Assembly: GCA_036346405.1 (NCBI GenBank)
Contig: CM070548.1
Coordinates: 58,464,611 to 58,528,610, forward strand
Direction of reading: 5' to 3'
DNA length: 64,000 nt
Source: Phyllostachys edulis
Lineage: Eukaryota > Streptophyta > Magnoliopsida > Poales > Poaceae
A program made the position numbers and the translations under genes. Positions within the stretch are counted from its first letter, which is position 1, and every line of letters begins with the position of its first letter. Shown here piece by piece: positions 45,490 through 57,100 of the stretch. The notes beneath the pieces are model-generated. The model saw nothing but the letters and a program-made list of their open reading frames with translations, searched no databases and was not told the origin of the DNA.

Positions 45490-47555
45490 TGTAACGTCCC
45501 AAAATTTGGCTTTTCAGAAATCTTTTGAGTAGTTTAGGTCCCAGGAAAATTTCACCAATTTTATTTGAATTAATAATGCTTAATTGGGAATTTTCTTAAA
45601 CTCAAAATATTTAATTTGACTACTCTAAACATCAATTAAATAAAAATTAGTATTATTGGGCTTCCTTGTCTTCCAAGGAATTTGTGGGTATTTTCTGAGA
45701 TTTTTTTAGATTTGTTTGCTATTTATTGGGTCTCCTTGATTTTCAGCCTTTATTTAATTCCGAATTTCCAATTCTATTTCACTCTCCTCTGCCACGTGGT
45801 TGTTACAGTACCTACGGCTTACTGTTCATTGTTTTTCTCCAATCGAACAGATGAGTTCTTTCCTGTACGTCTCATGGCCGAACTTTCCAAAATCCATATG
45901 TTCCTCCTCAGTACATATAAAAGGAAACTGATCGCGTTTAAACGTTCGTCTTGATTTCCTCTCCCAATCCCCCAAATTCGTTTCATATATTTTGAACTAT
46001 TTTCATTGCAATATGGAAAAGACCGAGCTCCAACCGAAGGTATTCTCCAGCGAGTTGCGCCTTCATCCGATGTCCCCCGGCCGAATCATCTGCGGCGTTG
46101 AGTTCGTGTCGTTGCGTTCTACGTCATGCTTCCATCCTCTTCGCCCGAAGACCACCGATTCACCGTCGGCCATGTCAAGCCATGACACTGAAATGCGTAC
46201 ATCGAGCGCCACGCCTCCTCGGTGAGTTTTTCCAAAATCCGATCACGTCATCTCGTGCCCCTCGTCAATACCAATTTTGCTATCTTTTAGATTCAGATTT
46301 CATCCATCGTGTGCTGTGTGCGCTGTGTGCTATTACTCATTGATAGCATGTGTTGCACTTAACCAATACGGTGGGAAAGGATTTAGACTGAGGCAAGTGG
46401 TGAAAACTCTGTGATATGGTGGAGCTCACTTCTTGGGATTTGAAAACAATGATTGCTTAGTTATAAATTGGAAGTCTTGCCTTGGTCAATTAAGTACTTA
46501 ATTTTGTGCGCCATTGAACTGAGCTACAACTATACGACCACATGTCTGGTATGGGACGAGTCTAACTTAGTAAGTTATGGAGTCTCGACATTGACTACTC
46601 AGGTAGTAGGTTAAGCTCTGTGCCAGGGTGGAGGTGTGTTTCTGCCTTAGTGGTGATGCACATTTATGAGCGGTTCACCATCTTCAGGTCCAACGATGTG
46701 CAACGGGCTAATATCCTATGTGGGCATTAGTGTCGTCAGTAAAACACATCAAGAGTGTCAATATTTGAGATAAAGTTTCTGAAATGTTTTGTTATGATTG
46801 GTGCTAGCTACACTAATTGTATCGTGTGGGTAAAGTGTACAACCTCTGCAGAGTGTAAAACTATTTGAATAGCCGTGTCTGTGGTTATGGACATGCTCGG
46901 GGATTTCACACGAGGGGTAGATTTTCATAAAACAACTAGGAAGGGACAACTATGTGATTAAACTCATATGGCTATGTGAAAGGAATTGATTAGGTTTTGT
47001 CTCATTTGTGAAAAATACTTGTTAAACTATTATTGTTTATTTGTTTTGAATTATGCTTTCAATCTATTGTTGTATTCAATTGCAAATACTGCTTTATTGC
47101 AAAATAACCACGGAAGCCATATCATTTGGAATAAGCTATCATCTATATTTGCATTCTGTGGTGCAACTTGTTGAGTACGGCTGTGTACTCAATCTTGCTA
47201 TAATCATTCAGGTAAAGTGGAGGAATCGTTAGTTAACAAGGTCTACTTCAAGGATCGTGGAGAACTAGGTCGCACTACCCCAGCCGATTGCCTGTGGGCA
47301 TATGGATGGACTTCACTGAAGTTATTCCGTTACCTTCCGCTGCAGCTTAATCGAGCTATTTGCCTTCTGAGGCATTAATTGTAAGCTTTGACCTTAAGGT
47401 CGTTACTCTAATAATTATTATTATTTGCCTATTTATTAGTCATCCTTGTATGTGGAAATGATATTTGATCGATGTTGCCACTGTATGCACTAGTGTGATC
47501 CTGGACTAGTGCAGTATACACAGAGGATCCAGAATGTTATTTTTGGGTCCCGACA
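45490..47555 (+). repeat. 5' LTR of the plus-strand gypsy element
   Basis: TGTAACGTCCC...GGGTCCCGACA, 2066 bp. It is shorter than relatives (about 3.1-3.5 kb), so it probably has an internal deletion. TATAAAA is at 45916-45922 and a splice-donor-like g|gtgagttt at 46222. Confidence 0.88.
45916..45922 (+). promoter_or_regulatory. TATA box of gypsy 5' LTR
   Basis: TATAAAA in catataaaaggaaac, followed about 300 bp later by the donor-like site. Confidence 0.5.
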
Positions 47556-47559
47556 GAGG

Positions 47560-47571
47560 TGGTATCAGAAC
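47560..47571 (+). promoter_or_regulatory. PBS of the plus-strand gypsy element
   Basis: tggtatcagaac, one mismatch to the initiator tRNA-Met PBS, four bases after the LTR end. Confidence 0.85.
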
Positions 47572-48392
47572 TATATTGACTGTAGGTCGTGACCTTAGTT
47601 AGAATGGCCCTTTTGTTGGAGAGACTTCAAAACTTATTTTACAAATGGAAAATCTTAATGATGTGCTATTCTCATCTTGTCCAGCTTCTATACTCTTCCA
47701 TTTTATTCCTTTCTCATCTACATTCTTCCTCACCATGTTGAGCATTAAATTGGACTCTCTCTTCTCATAACTCCTATAGTGGTCGTTATCTGTGCCAATT
47801 GTCTCAATAGATGCGCAAGAGCTGTTTTCAACAACGCTTCGAGAACCATGCAACCAACAACAATGCGTCGACATCTCCCTAAGTGTTCAAGATAAGTTCA
47901 TCCTAAGAATTGAAGACCAAAATAAGTTGTATATCGCCCTTGTCCTTCTCCGAGATTCTCCTGCAAGGATCGCAAGTAGTCAATGTTTGACGAAGACTGT
48001 GACTAGATCGAGTTTTCTTCAAACCAACCGTATAGGATAAATCAACGTTGGTTCCTCTCATGTGTTGAGCCAAGTCACCCAGTTAAGTTGGAGTTTAATC
48101 TACTAGACGATTAGATTTTGTTTTCCTTCTTCTGTGTGTAGTTGGTTGTGAGTTTCATGCTTTTTAATGGCTTTCCGACTATTTGTGTGTTCCTTGGGTT
48201 AAACCTGCTACCTAAGTAGATTGTGTTCCCTTACATTATGATTTTCCCTTTTATCTATTAGCTTTGGTCAACTAGCAGATAGAGAACCCTAGTGAAGCCA
48301 ACCTCGTCAGTTATCTTGAGATAGTCTATGTCAGCTTAGATCTTGTCAATCCCAGTGGACAGTTGTCAGTACCAGGAGTAGCGGATCCAGTC
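47572..48392 (+). other. Untranslated leader of the gypsy element
   Basis: About 820 bp between PBS and gag start. AT-rich, without a convincing ORF. Confidence 0.6.
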
Positions 48393-48827
48393 ATGGGACA
48401 ATCCTTGGTAGCTCAGACTCAATTCATGAACACAATGATGCAGAACGTGAACGACATGATGACATAGCAGAATCAGACCACCGCTACTTTAATCAATTTG
48501 ACGAATCAGAATAATCAAGCAAGCCGTCGCACCGTTGCCAGTGTCAGTACCAGAGCAGACGATAACCAACAACTATCTGCAGTGCCAGTAGTGACACATC
48601 AGAGCCTAAATCAGCTTCCTGCCACCCAGAATCAGCCCATGACAGCGATGATGCAACCATTAGACAATAGTAACTTTTGCAATGATGCACAACTCATTGC
48701 CATCCCAACGACATACCCTCAGTTCAAGTTTGTGAAGTTCATGATGACCAAATTGCCTATCTTTGAAGGGTCAACCATACTCAAGGATGCAGAATCCTGG
48801 ATTCGCACCATAGAAGAGAAGCTAACT

Positions 48828-51800
48828 TGTAACATCCCAAATTTTCTGAGCTTTAAAAATCTTTTAAAAGAGTTAGTAGGATAAAATTCACCATTGGGTT
48901 TTATTTTATTTTAATTCAAAAGCTTAATATGAACTTTGTACATCAAAATAATTTAATATGATTAAAGTCAACATCAACAAGGGTCAAAACTATTTTATTT
49001 GGATTCCTTGGGCTTGGATATATTTTCCAGATTTTTCTGGAATTTTTCCAAGTTCATTTGCTATTTTCTATTGCTTATTTGAATTTCTGGTAATTTCTAA
49101 AAAGGAAAAGGTATTTAAAATCTCAAATAAATCCTTAGACCGAAACCCAATTCCTTTCCTATTCCGGCCTAGTCACTGCGCGGCCCATCTTTTCCCCACA
49201 GTTGGATCATCGCAGGATGGTGGGATCAGCGCGCGTCCGCCTCCGTGCCTCTCTGCTAGTGGGACCCGCCGAGTCGTCGTCTCCGTTTGGCCATCGTCTC
49301 CGCGTGAGCGCCGCATCCGAGTCCGCCATGGCTTGAACTCCGAGCTCGATACGGCAACGGAGATTTTCCAACTGAATCTCTTCTAGAAAACGTGCCAAAT
49401 CTCATCTCTTATCTCACCGCGTTCGTATCTGCTCTCAATTGGAACGGAATCGAACTCTATCTCTTAAACCGAAACGAACTCAAGAAATCCCGATTTGGGG
49501 ATTCCTTATCCTGTGCCGCCCAGACCCTATAAATAGGCCCCCTGGGTTCGCGATCATGCCCTCAACCCAAAGCCGCCACCCATTAAGCCTCAATCGCCCT
49601 AGCGCCGCCGCAATTCGAGATTTGGGGTTTTTGCCGCCATCGGCGAAAACTCGAATTGCGCTGCCGTCTTCGCCGTCGCGTCGTCCCCGAGGGCACCATC
49701 ATGATCAGCGTCGCGTGGGCTACCTCCTGGGACCATCCACATCGTCGGGGCCTCGCTGGAGCAGCCATCCGACAACACCCGATCCTCTTCGCCGCTTGAA
49801 CCTCGCCGCCAGCCATCTCCGTCCACCTCGACCATCCGGAGCTACTCCATCAGGTTCGCAACAATGAGAGCTGCACGCTGGTACCATCCACGCTCACCGG
49901 AGCGCCGCCGTTGGTTCCCGAGCCTCCGCCGCCGTTGAGCTGACGTGGCAGCCCGTGTCAGCGCCCGCGTCAGCGTCCACCTCAGCACCGTGCGTGCGTG
50001 TCGACCTGTGTGGCACCGTGTCAGCACCACGTGTGCGCGGGCATGCCACCCGAGCAGATCCCAGATCCAATCGGCTCGGTGAACTTGGTTCACCGTGAGC
50101 TGTCTCACTGACGTGTGGGCCCCACATGTCAGTAATTCTTTTTAATTCTTTAACTCCGAGCGCTGACGTCAACGTTGCGCAATAATCCGATTTTTCTTTC
50201 AAGAAATAATTCAGAAATTCGGAATAATCAGTTTTTAGGGTTTTTCTAGATTTTCAATCTTCCCAAGCTCATATCTTCTGCATCCGAACTCCGTTTGAGC
50301 CCATTCAAAATTCTAAATTCAAGATCTACCTATCTGAGATTTTTATTTAATTTTTGGAGTTTGTTTTGCCTCTATTTTTATTTATTTTGTGTTGTTTGTT
50401 TGTTTCATTTGCGAGTAGACGTTGATACCTCGGGAGGTTTTGAAGAGCAAGGAGCATCTCAAGACCAAGATCAATACCAAGACCTTTTCCAAGGCAAGTT
50501 ATACCTTTGATCATATTGAACCCAGTTTTCAAAAGTTATATTGATTTAAATTATTGCATTTACTTTAATTATTTATTTCAATGCTTTTGGGATTAGTTAA
50601 TATCCAATTTGTTATGACCTCCTTGTCTAATTGTATGCCATAATCTTTTGTCACCCTAGTTGGTCTATTTAGTTGGTGCTATTGTATTACCAACGTGGGT
50701 TGGTTAGATGCGATTAGATTGCTTAAACATGCTACGAGTCATCATCTCATGTAGTTGCAATTATAAACATGACTAAGTGACTATGGAACTATGTGATAGA
50801 AACTGTGTGTGTTCTATGTGCTATTACTCGTTGATGGCATATGTTGCACTTAACCAACAGGGTGGGAAAGGATTTAGACGGAGGCAAGTGGACTGTGTGA
50901 TATTTTGGTGGAGCTATGTGCGTGGGCTTAATAACTTGTGTGCATAAGGATTTGTAATTAATTTGGAAGTCTTGCCTTGGTCAATTAAGAACTTAACTTT
51001 GTGCGCCATTGAACTGAGCCTCTCGTACAACCACATGCCTGGTATGGGACGGGCCTAACATAGTAAGTTATGGAGTCTTAACATTGATTACTCAGGTTGT
51101 AGGTTAGGCTGTGGGCGTGGGTGGAGGTGTGCTACCAGGTAGTCACATCACGGGGCGGTTCGCCGTGTCCCTGTCCAACGGTGTGTGTTGGACTGACTTC
51201 CTATGTGGGGTTGTCTGATAGTTTGTAAGCACACTAGAAGTGTCAATGTTAAGATGAAGTTTCTGAACTGTTTTGTTACGGCTAGTGCTGGCTACACTAG
51301 TTGTATCTTGTGGGTAAAGTGTACAAACTCTACAGAGTGTTAAACAATCTATTCGAATAGCCACGTCCGCGGTCATGGACATGCTCGGGGATTTCACACG
51401 AGGGGTAGATTTCCATGAAAACCTTGGGAAGGGAGCTGTGTGACCTAAGTCATATGGCTATGTGAATAACTTGTTTAGGCTATGTGTCTTTGTGAACTAA
51501 AACTGTCAAATTATTACTGTCTATTTGTTTTACTTATGCTTTCAATCTATTTAAATTGCAAATGCTACATTTCTGCAAAAGAACCACAGAAGCCATTCCT
51601 TTGGAATAAGCCTGCATCCATAATTGCATTTCTGTGGTATGACTTGCGAGTACGGTGTGTACTCATGCTTGTTGTAAAACATGCAACAGAAGAGGAGGAG
51701 TCTTCGCTTGCTTTCGAGGAGGAGTTCATCGAAGGTTCTTGACCGTAGGGTCTTGATCCCAGTCAGTTGCCTGTGGTGGATTGATGGGATTCCGCTGAAG

Positions 51801-52028
51801 TTTCTTCGTTCCGCTGCTATTTTATTTCTTGCTAGCCCTACATGGCTTAATAATTGTAAACTCGACCATAAGGTCAAAACCCGTATTTGTTATCAAATTA
51901 CTCGTTTATGTTATTAATCGCTTGTGTGGATCGATATTCACCTATGTTAACATTGTGTGCACTAGCGTGATCCTGGACTAGTGCATTATACACAGAGTGT
52001 CCCGAATTGCATATTCTGGGTCCCGACA
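48828..52028 (+). mobile_element. Gypsy solo LTR inside a related gag, TSD taact
   Basis: TGTAACATCCC...GGGTCCCGACA, 3201 bp, with taact at 48823-48827 and 52029-52033. Gag coding is in frame across the insertion. The last 150 bp closely resemble the end of the host element's own LTR at 47400-47555, so one family has inserted into itself. Confidence 0.95.
49528..49535 (+). promoter_or_regulatory. TATA box in the solo LTR
   Basis: TATAAATA in gaccctataaataggcccc, ahead of a GC-rich gene-like stretch (49550-50110). Confidence 0.6.
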
Positions 52029-52773
52029 TAACTGTTGCGAAATGCAACGATAATGAGAAAGTTCTGTATACCGCTCATCAATTGGAAAGAGTTGCATTAG
52101 AGTGGTGGGAAAAATTTCGCGCCGCCCATCAGGACAAGCAGGCCATCACTTGGACAGAGTTCACCGGTGCTTTTCGTCAGCAGCATGCGACATCAAGCAA
52201 GAGTGATGAAGAGAAACCTGATATTCTGATGTCTTGCATTCAGAAGATTGTGCATGTATCCGTTATGGAGAAATAGGCCATAGCGCCAACGAGCACGATA
52301 TAAATTGTTCCAGTTGCGAAGGAAACCATTCTATTGGAGAATGTCCCATGAGCAAGATCACATGTTTATTTTGTGAAGGTGATGATGATTGTCCAAGCTA
52401 GTGCCCCATGTATTCAGTGTTGACTTCTGCAATGCAACGTCAGCGAGAAAATTTCCGAGCCACTGTCAAAACATTAGCAAAAGAGGACAAACCGTTGTCA
52501 GTACATGATATGTCAGATAAAGAATCACAAAAGCAGAATGTTAACCTTGGCAACCAGCCTCAAAAGAAAAGCAAGTCAATATGGCTAGTAGAGTGTTTTG
52601 AGGGTGGTAAGCAAGGCCACTATGCCAAGAGATGCCCTGAAAAGCGACAAGCTTCAACCGTTAAAAAGGATAGTCGTTCCGCCACTGTGTTGCTAAGCAA
52701 GACACAATGTCCTCCACATGTATGTTATAATTGTCACGAAGAAGGTTATTACGTCAGCCAGTATCCTCAGTAG

Positions 52774-54110
52774 AACCAGTCACTTACTCCAGATGTAAGA
52801 ATGTTGTAAGTCATTTTAGTCAAGATTGTAACACCCTAGAGGAGGTGGTAAAGCAGTAGGATCCATTTGTCCAAAGATGCAGTCAAAGAAGAGACGTTTG
52901 AACGATGATGTTACCAAGAAAGCCTATATTGTGATGCCAGATTATGGAGTGTCATGCCTTCGTTCGTAGCAATAAAGTTAGAGAATAGTTGTAATATTTT
53001 TCTTTATTTGAGAGCAAAAATGTGGACATCTTTGTATACAAGTTATAAAGAAAAAGAATTATTGGATACTAAATCATTGGATACCTTTCTCAGCATATGC
53101 CTATGCATGTCAAGTAATCAAGCTCTGAGTCGTGTTAATTGAAGGCCATAGAGCCATAATTATAAGAGGTCATGTTGAAGTCTAAGCCACCACTTTGCAT
53201 TGCAGTGAGGCAACAGTAAATGGTTGAGGAATTTAACCATGGGGATAATGTGGGTATCCGTAAAAGAGTATGCAGTTGTCATTGCAAGTGATCAATGCAG
53301 CATGCAACCATATTAGAAGTCAAGTTTGTCTTTGACTTGGTACCTAGGATCAGCCAATTTCAGAAGGAATTACGTCAGAGTTGAATTATGACAAAGGTTG
53401 TCAAATAAGTTTGTATAAACGATAGAACAGACCAAAGGATTTTCTTAGATAAAGGCGGTGTCAAATCAAGCTCATCAGCTTAGCTAGTGTCAGTGTCGAT
53501 TGTAAAGTGAAATGGCAGCACAAGGATGTGCGAGAATTTCAGTCTATCTGGGAGCTAATCTTTAGAACCTCAGAGTTAGCTTATTTGAGTTGTAAGAAAG
53601 AATTGCAGTTTCATCAAGATCGTCCATGAACTAGAAAGTGTTAGTTGAATGCCAGTGAAATAATCATTTCGAGAAGTGTCTGTTGAAGATCAGTGAGATC
53701 ACCGTTTCAAGACAGCCAAGACCCCTCATCGTTGTAAAAGGACCAGTTCACCCAGATCGCTAGAAGTGAACTGAGTTTGTAAGAATTTCAGAAGAGATTG
53801 ATCACAACTCTAGTGTTCGTACTACCAGATACCAGGAATAACATTGATAACTTTTATCATGGAACATCCAAGAATTAGTGTGTTAAGAAGTTTCGCGTGC
53901 ACTTCCTAACAACTAAAGTTTCAAGCATTGAATTATCCTAGTCATGATTCGAAGTTTGCTATCATGGAGCAACAAAGGTGGTTTTATTGGATTGAGAACC
54001 ACGAGGTCGAAATCCATTCCGTCAGGTTAGATCAGTATAGTGATAGATGCTTTTAACTAGAAGAGCTACCGTAGGAACTTGTTGATCAGCGAAGGGTCAG
54101 CTAAAGTTAC
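52774..54110 (+). other. Decayed non-coding gypsy interior
   Basis: No convincing protease or RT motif. Many short stops. It has the position of the protease region but has diverged or is from a non-autonomous form. Confidence 0.45.
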
Positions 54111-57100
54111 TGTTAGGACCCAAAAATGCAATGTCAAGGCGAATAATAGAATAAACATGTAATTTGAATAACAAATAATTGTTGTTCACCACAGGCAACC
54201 GATTGGGATCAAGACCTAGCGATCAGCACCTTTGTAGAACTCATCCTCAAGAGCGGGCAAAGACTCCTCCACTTCTGTTGATTGATTATAGCAAGCATGA
54301 GTACATAACCATACTCGCAAGTCATACCACAGAATGCAATGTATACATGATGGATTATTCCGAAGGAATGGTGTCGGGACCCCAGGTATGCAACCCTAGG
54401 ACCCTCTGTGTATTCTGAACTAGTCCCATGATCAGTAGCTAGCTCACACAGTTGCAACATTGGTGTAATCATAACCACACAACCAAACTAAAGATGAAGC
54501 AGACAAATTAATAATATTAAGCAAAAGGGACCTTATGGTCAAGTCTTACAACGTTCGCCACTCGTGGGCTAAGCAACAAAAGAGAGCTTGCAATGGAAAC
54601 ACAACATCGGTGGAGGTCACCCAATATGCCCACCGCAATCGAGTGAGGGACGCGACCTAGTTCGCATAGTCTTCAAAGAAGTCTTCTTCATAGAACTCTG
54701 AGTTCACTGGTTCACCCACCTCTGCTGATTTAAACAGAGGGCGCAAGACCATGAGTACTTTGAATGTACTCAGCAAGTCATAGTGAATTGTATGCAAGTA
54801 ATATTTATGCAAGGCTTAACAAGGATAGCTTTATGGCTCATTTGCAGAAAGCATCATTTGACAGTAAATACAATAAGTAGATTGCAAAGCATAATTTAAA
54901 AGACTAATACATAAGTAAGCAATTTTCTTTGAAACAACTAGTGAACACCCTGTTCACTTCCCAAACATCAACCAACTACCGATTCGACCAAACCATTCCA
55001 ACATTTTCGACAAAAGTTCTACCTTTGCGTGAAATCACTGTGCATGTCCATAACCGGGACACGGCTATTCAATAGTTTTACACTCTGCAGAGGTTGTACA
55101 ACTTGACCCACAAGACACAAATTTCTCTAGTTTGTCCCAAGATATATCTATGCCACCGCCACTTCCTTAGGTAAGCGCTAGAGAGCACGTGACAAGGCTT
55201 TTACAAAGTTCTGCTTTTGACTCGGTTCTCGACCACTAAGGGGTTACTGTTCTGGGCCCCCTCTTGTGCCGCTCCCAACCAAGACAGAACCAACCAAGAC
55301 ATTGCCAATTAGTCACCAGTCTATCCCAATCTAGACATGTGGTTGTACTGTTGAGGCCCGATCAATGGTTCAAGGTGAAGTCCTTAGTTGGTTGCTCGAG
55401 ACGAGACGGTTCCACATTCCAAGTGTGCGTTCTGGCACCCACCCTTTCCACCACCCACTCGTCCGAGCATAAATCATTTTCGCTCAACTTGGCCAAATGA
55501 CCACCCTAGTCATGGCACAACATCTTTATCAAAAGTGGCTCCGCCACTGTTCCATAAGTTCCATTAGTCAAATTCATCATGTTGGGTTCAACCCACCAGA
55601 GGACCACCCTAGTCCCGCACACAAATTTTAGTAAGGTGACAACAAATGTCATGGTCTCACACAGACCACACTTCGCATTATTAGCAACACAGTCGTTACT
55701 ACACAAGCCACAAACCATGTGCGCTAGGGCAAATCAACCTTTATTGAATCATGAGACCAACGCCTACTAGAGCATGACTAAGCAAATAAACGTGCCCATG
55801 TTGGTATTACAATAATGTCCAACTAATAATTAACCATCATAAGGTGTCCAAGGAGTTATGTCATTCAAGGAAATATGTCAATTACAATTATCATGGAGGT
55901 ATAATGGCAATTAGGTAATTAACTAAACCCAAACCATTTATTATAAAATTAGCCATGCATGTTTATATAAAACAATATACTTTTATAAACATGGGATCAA
56001 CATGATCAATGGTCTATGACTTGCCTTCGTTGAAGAGTAGCGGTGCTTGATTGTCGGTCATGAAAACTTCCAAATGCCTAACCTATACGCCAACAAAGCT
56101 AAATAAATAAAACAACTCCAAATAAAATCCAAATAAATACCAAATAAATACTAATAGGAAGACAAGGATTTTAGATGAATTTAGAAATTTGAATCACTCG
56201 AATCGGAGTTCGAATGAGAAAGTTATGGCCAAAGGAAGATAGGAAAATAACATAAAACCAAGAAAAAGGAATTTCCTGATTTTAATTATTTTCCTAAAGA
56301 AAAATCGAATTATTGCGCAATGCTGATGTCAGCGGAGGATTTCTTTTCGGCCGATTTATTTTCCCATCGAAAATCGGAAATGCCACGTAAGGAACACGTT
56401 AGCCCTAGGGCTTAGGTGGTCCGAGGTGGAGCCACTGGCGACCACTTGTGGCGCCAGAGGCGGCGGCTCTCGTTCGAGGGCGCGCGGCGAACAGCGGCGA
56501 CCAAATGACCGGCGAAGGCACGAGGGGAAAGAGGGGAGCGCGGCGAGCAAGGTCTTGCGCTGTCCCGAGGACGCGGCGGCGCGGAAAGGCGGCGGCGACG
56601 CGAGGCAATGGCTCTAGGTGGTGACGCCGCCCGGCGACGCCCGAGGTCGAGAGGGTGGCAAGACGGTGCGCCTCGGCATGGTGATGACGATGGCGTGGTC
56701 GGCGACGGCGGGAGGGCTTGACGGCGACGGCGGGTGCGGCAAGAAGCTTGGGGCGCCGATGAAGAATCTCCAATCCGCCGAGAGAGCGGGAGAGCAGAGG
56801 GAGGAGTGGGAAAGAAAGAGGAGGGCGAGGCGGTCCGGGTGGCTTAAATAGGCGACGGGTGCCCGGAGGAGGAGGACGGCATGGAGCTCCACTCGGCCAT
56901 TAATGGTGGTTGACCCGCGGCATGGGAGGAGGCGGGCTGCGCCAGGCGTGGGCGTGGCGACAATGGCGGGTGCGGAGGCGGGAGGCGGCGCGGCGGCCGG
57001 CGGATTCGTGGGAGTAGGCGAGGAGGGTGAGGGCAAGCAGGATTCGCGGCGGCATGGCGCGGCGGCGCAGTGCGGTGGGAGGCGGAGGCGGCGTGGCGTG

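Larger units (their letters stand above)
48393..52773 (+). pseudogene. Gypsy gag with several zinc knuckles, split by a solo LTR
   Basis: ATG at 48393, with a TAG soon after (near 48466). The N-terminal part is Gln/Asn-rich, then KLPIFEGSTILKDAESWIRT, a retrotransposon gag start. The frame is exactly resumed after the solo LTR and one target copy are removed, continuing KVLYTAHQLERVALEWWEKF and TWTEFTGAFRQQ. The 3' part (52255-52770) shows five Cys-rich knuckle-like blocks: GEIGHSANEH, CSSCEGNHSIGEC, CLFCEGDDDC, GGKQGHYAKRC and CYNCHEEGYYV. Some lack Cys or His. Stops at 52274-52276 and around 52400, and a frame change, break it. Gag packages RNA in the particle. Confidence 0.85.
45490..54110 (+). 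mobile_element. Ty3/gypsy element, plus orientation, 5' part (LTR, PBS, gag)
   Basis: A LTR at 45490-47555, a PBS at 47560 and a gag pseudogene split by a solo LTR are followed by non-coding interior up to 54110. There it meets a minus-strand gypsy element. No pol or 3' LTR of this element is visible, so the minus element was probably inserted into it, with the remainder beyond the right edge. Confidence 0.8.

Noticed and set aside
49439..49867. 142-codon plus frame after a TATA box
   Set aside because: It sits in the GC-rich part of the solo LTR and resembles no known protein; the TATA box is the LTR promoter.
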